A DNA stretch of 64,000 nt from Epithemia pelagica. Taxonomy: Eukaryota > Bacillariophyta > Bacillariophyceae > Surirellales > Surirellaceae. This document shows positions 10,581 through 21,500 of the stretch, one piece after another. The notes beneath the pieces are model-generated. The model had not been told where the DNA came from. It saw only the letters and a program-made list of their open reading frames with translations, and ran no database searches. Within the stretch, counting starts at the first letter, position 1; each line of letters begins with the position of its first letter. The stretch covers positions 2,418,001-2,482,000 of the forward strand of contig OX337234.1 in the NCBI GenBank assembly GCA_946965045.2, read 5' to 3'. The translations under genes were made by a program, and so were the position numbers.

Positions 10581-11861
10581 ATGCCTCATGGTGGCTCCAA
10601 TATGTTTCTCTGCGGCCGCAGTGTTGGAACATCGTTTGACTCCAAAACATGGCTGTCCTTGGATCCCTGTGGCTTGCTTGGTGTTGCATGCTCCTGGGGA
10701 GTCCACTTCTATGCCCTGATCGTTGTATCCACAAAGCTACTGTCCAATTCTCCCATGGCAATGTTAATTTTCTTTTTCCTTTACATACCTGCATCGTTGT
10801 TGGCCATGGCTTCGCTCTTCAAGGCATGGACAACGGATCCAGGTGCTGTTCCCTTGGGCGCCCGCCCTTTGACAGTGGTTCGTCATGCTGCAAGTAGTGA
10901 TTCGTTGGGTCGTTCCGGTCACTCCAATCCGGATCCACTGGCTGCCCCTCAGCAGCCACCTGCGAGGGCAGTCTCGCGTTGCCACAAATGCAACGACAAT
11001 TTCAAACCTCCTCGCGCTCACCATGACTCGGTCACTGGTCGTTGTATTGTCAAGTTTGATCACTTTTGCCCCTGGGTGGGAAATGCCGTTGGTGCATTGA
11101 ACCACAAATTCTTTTGCCTCTTCCTCCTCTATACAGGAATTACCTGTATACTTTCATTGCTCCTTCTTTTGCTTAGAACCATTCATTGTGGATACACCAT
11201 CACCGATCCAGAATCGTTCAATCGCCAACAGTACGGCAATGGGGGACAAAAAGAAGGAGGGAGATATCTTGCCTTTGAACGTCGCATGGAGGATGGCTCT
11301 TCGGTGTACAAGTATCCCGAATGCAACACTTTTTATTCCAGTCACTTTGTTCTGGGACTCCTGATATGTTCCTTGGTGTTTTTGGTGTTTACCTGCACCA
11401 TGGGGTGTGAACAATTTGAAGCCATTGAAACGGGCAAGGGCAAAATTGCTCGCATGAAAATGAGAGTGGGAAATTCCGGAACGGAATTTCAACGAGTGAC
11501 GGAGGAATTCAATGAAATGTTTGGAGGGGACTCCCCTCAGGTTTCGTTGCATTGGTTCTTGCCACAAGATGTGAAGTTTCCGCGTGGCATGAAAAAAGTT
11601 GTTCTGGGCTATGAATGGGACGAGTCCTTTGATCCAGAACCATACGAGCCTGCTACTCTCAATGTTGATGGTGGTAGTAGCTTGGGGGATCAAGAAATGT
11701 CAGAACTGGAGGGAGGAAACCGGTCAGGGGGAGTCATTGTTTCCACGCAAGATGTTTTACTGAAACAAGAGCCAGCCTCCATGTCCGATGTATCGAGCGT
11801 GGGCAGTGACTCGGGCATTAAGAATCGCAAGTCTCCTCCCAAACCACCAGAGATATCTTAA
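10581..11861 (+). CDS. DHHC-family protein S-acyltransferase with DHFC core
   Basis: The family transfers palmitate to protein cysteines at membranes. Hydrophobic segments at about residues 33-53, 58-78, 176-196 and 252-275 fit the four-helix topology, with the cysteine-rich domain on the cytosolic loop between helices 2 and 3. That domain runs CHKCNDNFKPPRAHH, DSVTGRC, IVKFDHFCPWVGNAVG. The catalytic Asp160, His161 and Cys163 are present. Compared with canonical members, one zinc site is kept (C134, C137, H148, C155). All four ligands of the other are changed: D149 for Cys, T152 for Cys, F162 for His and A169 for Cys. Length is 426 residues with a Ser-rich C-terminal tail. Catalytic activity is possible but untested. 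Confidence 0.88.
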   Translation: MPHGGSNMFLCGRSVGTSFDSKTWLSLDPCGLLGVACSWGVHFYALIVVSTKLLSNSPMAMLIFFFLYIPASLLAMASLFKAWTTDPGAVPLGARPLTVVRHAASSDSLGRSGHSNPDPLAAPQQPPARAVSRCHKCNDNFKPPRAHHDSVTGRCIVKFDHFCPWVGNAVGALNHKFFCLFLLYTGITCILSLLLLLLRTIHCGYTITDPESFNRQQYGNGGQKEGGRYLAFERRMEDGSSVYKYPECNTFYSSHFVLGLLICSLVFLVFTCTMGCEQFEAIETGKGKIARMKMRVGNSGTEFQRVTEEFNEMFGGDSPQVSLHWFLPQDVKFPRGMKKVVLGYEWDESFDPEPYEPATLNVDGGSSLGDQEMSELEGGNRSGGVIVSTQDVLLKQEPASMSDVSSVGSDSGIKNRKSPPKPPEIS

Positions 11862-12181
11862 CGTTTACTTTATTTCGGTGTCCTTGCACGCTCTTCATGG
11901 TCCTAAGAGATGTGCGGTTGAGGGCGATATGCTTTAGCATGAGTATGCTACTATGTTTGTTATTAATGGAAATGATTTTTGCCGTCTTATCCCTTACGTC
12001 GTAGATGGTGACAAATGCGTTGCAGGCAGGCTTTCATGTCCAGGCCCTTCACATTCTATCGCAAAGAGCACCTATCAGGTTATTGTTTTACAACATGTGT
12101 CCAGTAACTGTGATGCGAAGTTAACCTAGCAACAGTTGTTAGGATCTCCTTTCGCTTTTATCGGAAACTCTGTCCTTTCTC
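11862..12181. other. convergent 3' intergenic region
   Basis: This 320-bp AT-rich gap between two converging genes presumably holds both 3' UTRs. Nothing else is recognisable. Confidence 0.4.
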
Positions 12182-13420
12182 TTAAGGTTTGCCACTGCTC
12201 TCTTGTGCCTTTCTCTGCTCTTCCTTCTCATCGATAACCGTTCGTACTGTGGAATCAATTCCGGTTAATGAGAACTCCACGGGTTCTCGAAGCATGGGGA
12301 CCCTCCAGCGCAACTCATTGTTGTTTTCATCCACGTTGTGTAGCCATCCTTCTAAAACAGCAACTCCCAATCGCGTATATTGGACCAACTCATCTTTCTT
12401 GCTCGAGTCACCACCATTTTCACCGTCCTTCCAACTCTCCCCTAAATGATTCTTCATTACCATATCGGCCAAGGTTTTAAGTGCAAAAGATTCTCTGAAG
12501 CGACACGTGATTTCAAACAAGACATCAATTTGGGCCGCCACAGGCTTTGGCTTGTCAAAATCAGGATCGCTGGCTCGGAATTCCTCGTATCTATAATCGT
12601 CATTGAAATCCACCTCCATGGCCCTGGCTCGAAGGATGGCGACTTGATTTATCTTGGCTGATCCCTTGACATAGGATGACGTGAAGGAAAGCGAGGATTC
12701 GTTGCCACCTGAAGAACCGTTCTCGTCCAAGGGTTGACCCTTTGCAGAGAGCGCGGGTAGGTTGTACTTTTTCCGAAATAGCGCCTCTCTAACTGTGGAA
12801 TCGTGTAGATGTTGAAGGAAAGTTGGTGTAGCCATTTCAACAACCGATGCTACGACTGAATCGGGGTTTTCCTTTGCTTCTTTAATCCAAGTAGTTTCAA
12901 CACTTTGCAATAAGTCTGGTTCTATCCCTCCTTGCAAAACTTGTTCCACGATTCTTGAAAATATCTTTTCCTCCGACTCCTCTTCCTTGGTCTCAGAGCT
13001 CGTCTCTCGTTTAGTTGGCGTTTCTGGTTCCTCTCTTTCTTGAATCTTTTTAGATTCCTGGTTTTGAAGTTCGAACACAAGATCGTGAAAATTGGTCAAG
13101 GCTGGACCAACAGCATGGCAAAACTCGAGGGCATCAAAATTGTACTTTTTCCATAACGGATTGTGATAAAGTGAGTCAAATAGAGACATAGATAGCAACG
13201 CTCCGTTACCACCAGGAGATACCTGGGAATGATGACGAGAATTATGCAGGACTTGATCTTGAATGATACCCTTGGATATCATTGACTCTAACGCATCTCG
13301 GTCTTCTTTGCTCCATGCCGTTGACGCCACACCACGCAAAGCGGACCACGCAGTCTCATACCATGTTGGAGCAGGAAGCAACAGTTTGGATAGGCACAAT
13401 TCAACGCCGCGCTTTGCCAT
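12182..13420 (-). CDS. conserved hypothetical protein, 412 residues
   Basis: I do not recognise this protein. The start MAKRGVELCLSKLLLPAPTWYETAWSAL could be an amphipathic organelle-targeting helix. A charged Glu/Lys stretch lies at about residues 115-150. The C-terminal half (from about residue 245, with DVLFEITCRFRES and VAVLEGWLHNVDENN) is better structured and faintly recalls Tim44-like/Mba1-type folds, but the resemblance is too weak to name it. The left TIR of the large DNA transposon begins only about 85 bp upstream of the start codon, so the original promoter may have been displaced. Confidence 0.7.
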   Translation of the reverse strand: MAKRGVELCLSKLLLPAPTWYETAWSALRGVASTAWSKEDRDALESMISKGIIQDQVLHNSRHHSQVSPGGNGALLSMSLFDSLYHNPLWKKYNFDALEFCHAVGPALTNFHDLVFELQNQESKKIQEREEPETPTKRETSSETKEEESEEKIFSRIVEQVLQGGIEPDLLQSVETTWIKEAKENPDSVVASVVEMATPTFLQHLHDSTVREALFRKKYNLPALSAKGQPLDENGSSGGNESSLSFTSSYVKGSAKINQVAILRARAMEVDFNDDYRYEEFRASDPDFDKPKPVAAQIDVLFEITCRFRESFALKTLADMVMKNHLGESWKDGENGGDSSKKDELVQYTRLGVAVLEGWLHNVDENNNELRWRVPMLREPVEFSLTGIDSTVRTVIDEKEEQRKAQESSGKP

Positions 13421-13505
13421 TGTCTCTTAGGGAACAACGCTTTTTCTGAAAAAATTTTAAATACTGAGTTGGCTTTTCCACAAGATTTTGTCCACGCCCA
13501 CCAAC

Positions 13506-13538
13506 TACCTACTGTAATTTGCGGATTCCTGTCCCCCC
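13506..13538 (+). repeat. left terminal inverted repeat of the large DNA transposon
   Basis: The sequence starts TACCTACTGTAATTTGCGG and ends in a C6 run. It is the inverse of 26300-26332 with two mismatches. A further copy of the motif tagtcctgtcccccc follows directly, at about 13541-13556. Confidence 0.85.
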
Positions 13539-13854
13539 TATAGTCCTGTCCCCCCCACTCCCCTTAAACGTACATGGCCCCCTAACTTTTTATCTGTAGG
13601 TTGTTTCTGGGCTTATGGGGGGAGGGGTGCAGTTTTCTAAGGCAGCGATCTGATTGGTGCCTTTTCCCCCCTGTCACTATCCTCCAACTGTCAACCAACT
13701 GTCGGATCAACACTAATAATTAGTCTAAAAAATCCAATGGCGATCCAATTAGCTATAAAAAACGTCTAAGTAACGCTATTCAATATTTCAAAGTCGGTGG
13801 TCCCGGTCGGATGGAATTCGGAACTTCCCGATTCCCATCCGAGTTCACCAGAAA

Positions 13855-15300
13855 ATGCCAACCACAAAAATTCCCTCCTCATCTCTCACGAAACAAACAA
13901 AACACACAACTAAGTTCATAATTCTAAGAACAAAACAAAAACTAAGAGGGATGGAAGAGGAAGAGTCTATTATGGGCTTTAATGACCAACCGGGCTTCTC
14001 TCATGAGTCGACCCATGCTATGAGCTTCTTGAAAGAGTCGTCTCAACTGACAGATCCGGGCTTCTCTCATGAGTCAACCCATGCTATGAGCTTCTCGAAA
14101 GAGTCGTCTCAACTGACAGATCCGGGCTTCTCTCATGAGTCGACCCATGCTATGAGCTTCTCGAAAGAGTCGTCTCAACTGACGAAAACCACCACCGCTG
14201 ACAAACGGTCATCGTTGGATCCATACTTTTACCGCTGCTTCGTGTACTCCCAAGACGCACGAAGAGTGGAACAAGAAATGGAAGACTCCGGGAAAATGGG
14301 CATTCAGAGTCAAAAACGCCAACCCGCCAACCGAGCCATCAAGAGAAAGCCGGAGTACCAGTTTTCCTGTTACCAAAATCAGAATCGAATGAAGGGGGGA
14401 CCTGGTGCCAACCCTTTCAAATACAAAGGGAAGGCATTTGATCCGTTGATCAACTGTGCCGTTTGCGTGGCAGAGTCGAAGGGAACCAAGAAGCCACATC
14501 GTGGACATCATCCTCAATGTCCCAAGAATCGCAAGACGAAAGGACGGAAAAGCACCAATGATGTCTACTTCGACAAAAAGGCAAAACAATTGGCTGCCAT
14601 TAATGGTGAATCGTTCGAGGGAACCTTCACCAACGTATCGGAGCTACCACCGGAGACACGCAAATATGCGCAGAAAATGGTGGCCCCTCAACGCACGGAC
14701 CATTCTAACCTGCACGACGCTGTTTGCGACGCAATGGCAGATCCAGAATTTGTCTCATCTTCAGCGGACAAAAAGACCGGGGCTCCTCTTGCCATTATGG
14801 CTGTGGTTCGACACCTAGTCAACCATAAGGAGAAGGGTTGGTACGAACCCAACACATTGGAATTCAAAATCTCAATTGTGCGTTCTGGTAACTATATCAA
14901 CCCCCATTACCACGCCATCGAGGGGCAAGTAATTTACAACGTGTGTTGGGAAGACCAGTTCCCAGGTCTCCAGATCGATTGTCTGTCTTGCGGCAAGGGC
15001 AAGTTGCGCCGTGACAGGACTAACTTCTCCAAAAACAAGAAACTCTTCGCCATTTTCAAATTGGGAACGGTTCCTGGATGGGCAATTGTGATGACTTACA
15101 AATGCACTCATTGTGGAATTCGTTATGAAGCCAACGATGCCGCAGTTCTTTCGGTCTTGCCTATCCACATCCGAAAGGCATACCCAGTCGATCCGAAATA
15201 TGCCGACAACACGATGACCTTCCACATCGATAAAGGCCTCAGCCAAATCTTAGAGGAGCTCATGTTGACGTACGGGAATGGAGACAAGTGTCGAAAATGA
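13855..15300 (+). CDS. transposon ORF1: zinc-motif protein with 22-residue repeats (DUF6729-like)
   Basis: This 481-residue ORF is the first gene of the large transposon. It carries three tandem 22-residue repeats (PGFSHESTHAMSFSKESSQL, DNA period 66 bp, 13990 to about 14184). A Cys/His cluster follows (CAVCVAESK, then HRGHHPQCPKN). The C-terminal third contains paired CxxC knuckles (DCLSCGKGKL and YKCTHCGIRY) and an LPIHIRKAYPVD motif, which recall the DUF6729 domain found next to transposase domains in large eukaryotic elements; that attribution is from memory. The stop TGA at 15298-15300 overlaps the ATG of the next ORF as ATGA, so the two ORFs are translationally linked or were once fused. 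Confidence 0.7.
   Translation: MPTTKIPSSSLTKQTKHTTKFIILRTKQKLRGMEEEESIMGFNDQPGFSHESTHAMSFLKESSQLTDPGFSHESTHAMSFSKESSQLTDPGFSHESTHAMSFSKESSQLTKTTTADKRSSLDPYFYRCFVYSQDARRVEQEMEDSGKMGIQSQKRQPANRAIKRKPEYQFSCYQNQNRMKGGPGANPFKYKGKAFDPLINCAVCVAESKGTKKPHRGHHPQCPKNRKTKGRKSTNDVYFDKKAKQLAAINGESFEGTFTNVSELPPETRKYAQKMVAPQRTDHSNLHDAVCDAMADPEFVSSSADKKTGAPLAIMAVVRHLVNHKEKGWYEPNTLEFKISIVRSGNYINPHYHAIEGQVIYNVCWEDQFPGLQIDCLSCGKGKLRRDRTNFSKNKKLFAIFKLGTVPGWAIVMTYKCTHCGIRYEANDAAVLSVLPIHIRKAYPVDPKYADNTMTFHIDKGLSQILEELMLTYGNGDKCRK
13990..14185 (+). repeat. 66-bp in-frame tandem repeat, three copies
   Basis: Copies start at 13990, 14056 and 14122. They are nearly identical and encode 22 residues each. The near-identity suggests recent duplication and likely copy-number variation between element copies. 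Confidence 0.9.
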
Positions 15301-17315
15301 TATTCAACACTTTGACCAAGCAGTACTCGGATCGTTTTACTGAGTATTTATCGGAATGGAAAAACATTCGCATGTTATCGCAGATTGAAGGACCCACACC
15401 GTTGTACCCTCTTCTTTTTGGAGAGTTCATTACAACGTATCCTCCCAGCGGGGAGACACTTCGAAACTTGTTCGAGTCTGCCTCTAAATCGTCCCGAACC
15501 CCTTACAGGATTTCGGACTGCGATCGCTGTACACGAGAGATCCAATCCGTCACAACTTCGCATATGTTTGCACAGGACCATACGATGGAAGCGACTAAGA
15601 ACTACCGCAAAGCTCTTGGAGCACATGCAGTCTGGGATGCAGCAACAGAGACAGGTGAGATTGCGTCAGCCTGTCTAGTTCCCGATACCAAGACAAGCTC
15701 GTTTGCCCATGCGGCGGAATTTCTCGCGAGGAGGTCCGGTTTTCAACCCATTGCGATGTACAGTGACACTTGGCCCGCGAAAGTGAAGTTTTGGAAACTT
15801 CTATTCGGTGACGACTTTGAAGGACGTTTGGGCTTGTATCACTTTTTGCAACGAATGATCAAAACCATGAGGCAGGGACACAACCTGTACCACAAGGCAT
15901 TGACGGACCTTTTGCAATGTGTCTACGGATTCGAAAAGGAATCATACAACACACTCCTCAACGCTTTGAAAACTGGCAAAATGGGCCGGGATGGTGTGGC
16001 ATATACCATGTCGGAAATTCTCGAGATGCAAGATACACCTGAATTTCGAGGTCGGTTTGCCAAGTACCTCATGAAGGAGATACACCCTCCAATGGTCATT
16101 GAGCACAATCTCCAAAAGTGGTTTGACCAGTACAAGGGTAGTGAAGACCCACGTACAGGAAAAAAACTCTTCACCGTCGACACCAAGACTGCTGTCGTGG
16201 AGCAGATGAAGAATGCGGCGTACATTCAAGACACAGTCCCTCTCAAGGATGTGTACAGAGTTGTAAAGCCGACGGCGGCAACAAAGCACGAATGTAATGA
16301 ATATCATTCATTGCGTTGTGAGTCAAAGATTGAGGCATACCACGACCACTTGGCCCATTTTGGTAATTGTGGCATGAACGCTAACTTGTGTGACGCGTTG
16401 AATTTGATTGGCACTGCCCAGTACAATGTCAAGATTCGTCATAAGTTGCGCATGTCAAATGACTCTGACTCTTCAGCCGCGGCGGAAAGCGTTCCTATGG
16501 GATGGAAGACCGAACCCGATTTCTACAACCATTGCGAGTTAATCTTTGCCAATGGATTGGCTGAACAGGTAGACTACCCCATTCTACCTTTTCCATTCGC
16601 TCGTCCATTGCCAGAAGACAATGGCGAAGTATTTTTTGCAAAGTATATGGTTGCACAGAACGACCGGGATGACCAGTATCCCCGGAGTGGTCTGTCCGAC
16701 CGATGTCACTGTCCCTCATGTGGTAATAACGAAGTCCCGTTATTGCACGAAAGGAAGCAACCACCTATTCTTCCAGTTGAAGGGCAGGTGTTGGGCAAGA
16801 AGCGACCTTGTCCTACGGAGGACAATGATACTCCGGTGAGTCGCTCAACATACACAGAAACGACTCTGGGAACCCAAGACTCGGTTACCGTTTTCCCGAC
16901 TCCAGATCAACCACGTCCATCGCCTCAGACCACCGTCGATCGCATTTTAAATGTGTCTTTCAACAGTGCCGAGACAGAGGCGACTGTCACAGTGGTAATG
17001 TCTCAAGAGTCAAGTCAGAGTGGAGTCAAAGAGGACGATGCTTTCTGTTGCCCGGTAAATTCACAGGTATCTTCGGTGGCCTCAAGTGTGGGATCAAAAA
17101 GGATCAAAAACCCGTACAAAAGGCCCCGTGTCGGTAAGATTCAGATGATGCCGTACAACAAGCACGAGTCCCCACCCTTGATCATCGCCAAGGGAACGAA
17201 GTCCAGTCTGATTGAAATCAATGAAAGTCAGGAGATGACCCCTGCTTCAGTTGAATCATCGTCGTGGTCTTCGTCCGATATTTCCCGCACCAAACGTCCA
17301 AAGGCTCAACACAAG

Positions 17316-17320
17316 GTTTG
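17316..17320 (+). repeat. target site duplication GTTTG (left copy)
   Basis: GTTTG directly precedes the left LTR and recurs at 22723-22727 directly after the right LTR. Five bp is the usual target duplication length for Copia elements. Confidence 0.85.
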
Positions 17321-18082
17321 TGTTAGGATTCTCACCTTTAACTATGTGATGGTGGAATCTACAACACATCGACTGATGCTAGTATTTTATGGCATCCAAT
17401 GACATTTGTGTAAAAGTGAGAAAAGAATGACGGCATGCTCGCGGACCTATAATTTTGGCCAAGGCATGCTCGCAGTGCACGCGCTATCGGCGACCGCTCG
17501 GATATTGACTATGGCCCATCACGTGCGCGCCCAGTATTCTCAAGCGCGCGCAATCACGATCCGAGTGAGCACCTCCACGACTTACCTCAACGACCTAAGT
17601 AATCAAAGCACGAATCACGATCACGCGAGACCATATTTCCATTCCCACAATTCCAAGAATGCAATCAACAACGCGCCAAGAAAACTACCTATATCACAAC
17701 AAAGCAAGAGCTGTTGGCATTGGTATATGATATACAACTGCATATACTTTCAATACAACAATGCAGGTCTACTCCAACCATTTGAGGACCTATCACACCA
17801 GATCCATGGCCGTATACAGGAGCCAGGACCTCGACCTTCATCAAACACCTTAGTTAGTAATCATCTCACAATCATTAATATCACCATTTTAACACTCATC
17901 TTAAGACTAACCTCTTATCAGTGGACCGACTGCCCCCACCCACGGCGGACTTCGACTTGCAACTCTTCTCTGACCCGTGGAGGATTGTTGTATCGGTTGG
18001 TGATTCGATTGTCGGCTCAGCGAGCCTTTTACCTATCCCAACTACCTATTACCCTTCTGAATTCTCAATGAGAGTTCTACTA
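17321..18082 (+). repeat. left LTR of the nested retrotransposon
   Basis: It begins TGTTAGGATTCTCAC and ends TGAGAGTTCTACTA. The ends form an imperfect inverted repeat. A 221-codon ORF inside each LTR (17406-18071, 22046-22711) has no recognisable product and I regard it as chance. Confidence 0.85.
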
Positions 18083-18586
18083 GATTAACAGTCTCATCGC
18101 TCATTGCCCTGCAGTCGCATTGGAGATCATACTTACCCATCTACATTGAGTACAGATTGAGCTACACCAACAAACAAGAGTTAGAGGACAAAGCTACCCA
18201 ACCCAACAACAGGGCCAGCCTGGCTAAGGCTAGGGTCATCAACCCTCTCCTATTCCAGGACCTCAAGCTGGACCAGGACTTCGTGCAACTACCTTCCCAA
18301 TACTCACCTGACCAGTACTTTGCTGAGGACTACGAGCAAGACGAGGAAGCTACCATTATTACTGACTCCCTGGTTCAACTCGATCACCGCAACGAGTCCG
18401 GAAGTGACCAAGGATAAGTATCTTTAAGTAGTTTCCACAACAAACCAGAGACAAAACCGAGTTCCGCACATCCGGGTTCCCAGCACAACACACATCCGGG
18501 TACTGACATACGTGGCACACACGTGGTACATCCGGGTTCAGATCACACCACACATTAAATAAACAACGAACCAACCATATACTACC
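18083..18586 (+). other. leader region of the nested retrotransposon
   Basis: This region follows the left LTR and should hold the primer-binding site, which I could not assign to a tRNA. An 86-codon open frame at 18157-18417 has no ATG and is probably a relic of the ancestral gag. Three short copies of acatccgggt occur between about 18468 and 18540. Confidence 0.5.
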
Positions 18587-21500
18587 ATGGATCCAACATA
18601 CCCCAAGACACCTTCTCTTCCTTCTGACGGCTCAGTACCGCCTGACATATCAGATACACAAGTGTTCAATCATATCACCCAGCATCTATTTGAATGTGAT
18701 GAAGAACGAGCTCAAGCCCTTCATCAATGGATAAAACATAGTGGTTTCGAACACATTCTGAATGTCATCGACTATCTTGCAGTCAATCCAGAAAAGAATA
18801 TCAAGGACCTTGTACAATACAAATATGGGAACAAGACCATGGACCTGAAGACATATACAAGGCATCAACTGAAGATCCTAGCATATTGGTCACGAGAACA
18901 AACCTCAACCCTGCAGCAGTGTGATATATCCTGTTCTACCTGGTTGAACCTCACCAAGGCCAATTACGATCATTGGAGAATCAATGCAGACTTCACCAAG
19001 CTTCGCCTGAACCAAGGTTGGATTTCGTCATTTCATTTAGCAAAAAGAGAGGTGCTACGTCTTAACAACTACATCTCCAATCTTTGTCTCGATGATTCAT
19101 GGCACGGCACAACCTATCAGTTTCTTCTCCACTTTCAACACCAATTCCATCTTCTCGACAATCTGGGATCAATGTTTGATCACATTCCTGGCCACTCCAC
19201 TAGGATGACCTTCCTGATGAAAGCCGTTGAAAAGGTACCTGATTTACGACAAGTCAACATCTTGTCTGGTGCAAAGACACTTTGTTATCAATCATATTTC
19301 CGTCTTCTCCTTGATGCCGCATATGATCATGACCAAGCAACTCAAGCACCAAAGTCTAACCGATTTAAGCATACCAAGCAATGCGACTTTCAATATGATC
19401 AAGATTTTGATATCAAAGATCTATCACCCAAAGAAAAACACCGCATGATTAAGAGAACTAACGTGAAGACCAAGAAATCATCTTCGCTTCGTCCAAAGAT
19501 CAGTCTTCCAAGAGATCTGTGGAGTAAACTCAACGACAATAGTCGTCAAGTAATCATTGCGTACAACAAGTCTACCCAGAATGCGTCATCAACAACTGCA
19601 TGCATGGAACAGATGCATACTCTTGACATTGATCCGGAACCTGATCCCGACCCTGGTCGTGCATGGATTGACGACATGATTCAAGATGATTCCCAAGACC
19701 ATCAAGATAATTTCTTTGATGTGATTACCCGGTTGGCTCCACAAGTTGTGACCAATATTGATGTCAATCATCCAACATCTGATCTTGCTAATTTGGTGTC
19801 CAATATCAAGGCAACATCCATCCCTAATGATTGTCTCGAGAACAACAACTGTAAACAGAAAGTTGAGATATCTCGACATCTGCTCTCTCGCATGTCTACT
19901 TTCTCCGGTGACAATCAATTGACTGGCTATAATCATTGGTATCTTGATCCCATGCAAGATACGGCACCTTCTTCAAGGACTGTTGAAAATGATGGCAACA
20001 ATCCGCATGATGCTTTTGGGAAGTATACCAATCGCGTTGTCTGTAACCTCAACCTTCTCTTGGATTTACCTTACGATCATGGACCTGATACGCCTTCCTT
20101 CTTCACACCCCTGCTTGGAGAATACTGTTCCAAACCATACCTCCAAGATCAGAACATGGCTGAGAACCGTTATCAGACCGTTAAGAGGACAACATACGTC
20201 GTGACCGTTTCGGGCCATATCCCTCTTGAGATCCTCAATGGTCGCCCACCCGGCATTACCCACCCACTTTTCTTCCTTATCTGGGACAAGGCCCCCTACT
20301 TTACCGAATCATATGCCCTCTCCCACCGTCCCTACCGTCCCTACCCTCCCTCTTTTGTCACGACACTTGGCTACTGGCTTGTTTTTGTCCCTCCTTTTGG
20401 TGATACTTTGTCTCTGGACACTCAAACCCTTTGTTACTCTGCCATTCTTCATGATGCACCCACGCCACCCAGCAACTTTTGTGTGGATACCTCTTCAGGG
20501 GAGGAGTCGCTTCCAAATAAACCCATTTTCATTTGTAGCAAAGGTGAAGATCCATCCACGCAAATGCCTATGATCAAATGTGATAACACTATTGGACAAC
20601 CTTTCCTTGTTTATGATCCAGAGGAAAATGGGGAGCAACGACAACCATATAATGGGGAGCAACCACAACCATGTCTTATCAGATGCATCGTTGATTTAGA
20701 ACAAGATGCTCTCAAGCAAGAAGACTATATCAAGTACACTTTCTGCAAATCCATTTCCGACATTGACAAGATAATTTCATACCGTCAACATATGGAATAC
20801 ATCAAACAGGACAACCAAGCACAGGCAACTGAAGATGACGTTTTCCAGTTCAGAGACGTTGTTGCAGATCAAGAACCGTCAAGTATTAGCAACAATCCTG
20901 ACTACAAAAGAAGTCACTGTAATATACTTGTTGATTGGGAGACTGGGGCGATGATCTATGAGCCTCCGTCACTCATGGTAAATGATGCCTATGCCAAGAA
21001 ACATGACCTATTAAATGAACTTGGATGGAAACATCTCAAGCGTTTTGTCAAGACCAGTAAATGCCTTGTTCAAGCTGCCAAACAGCAGTCAAGAATCAAG
21101 CAAGACTGTCGTTCCATCAAGTACAAGTTTGGTTATCAAGTTTCAATGACAAATGAAGAATTAGTTGTTTTGTTAGACAAGCAACATGGTAAAAGAAAGT
21201 GGCACGACACTACTGAAGTTGAGCTCTTTCAGGCTTCACAGATCCAATCCCTCACAAAAGTCAAGGATTGCGTTCAAGCTCAGTTCAAGAGAAGGGAAAT
21301 GATAAATGCATCACCAGAAGAGTATCACAAGAACAAGATTCAAATCCATCTTGTAAAACATGATGATAGTCGCCCAGCACTTCTCATCACAGACGAGGCT
21401 TTTACCAAAGAACCGGTTGAGGCAATCTTTTTGTGTACTACTTCCATTCACAACTTTCATACAACCACCTGTCTTGGGATTCTCAATGATATGGATATAT

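Noticed and set aside
12182-13420. Tim44/Mba1-like assignment for the 412-residue protein
   Set aside because: Only a vague hydrophobic pattern in the C-terminal half supports it, with no diagnostic motif.
17406-18071. 221-codon ORF repeated in both LTRs
   Set aside because: It is identical because the LTRs are identical. It overlaps promoter-type LTR sequence and has no recognisable domain, so it is not evidence for a gene.
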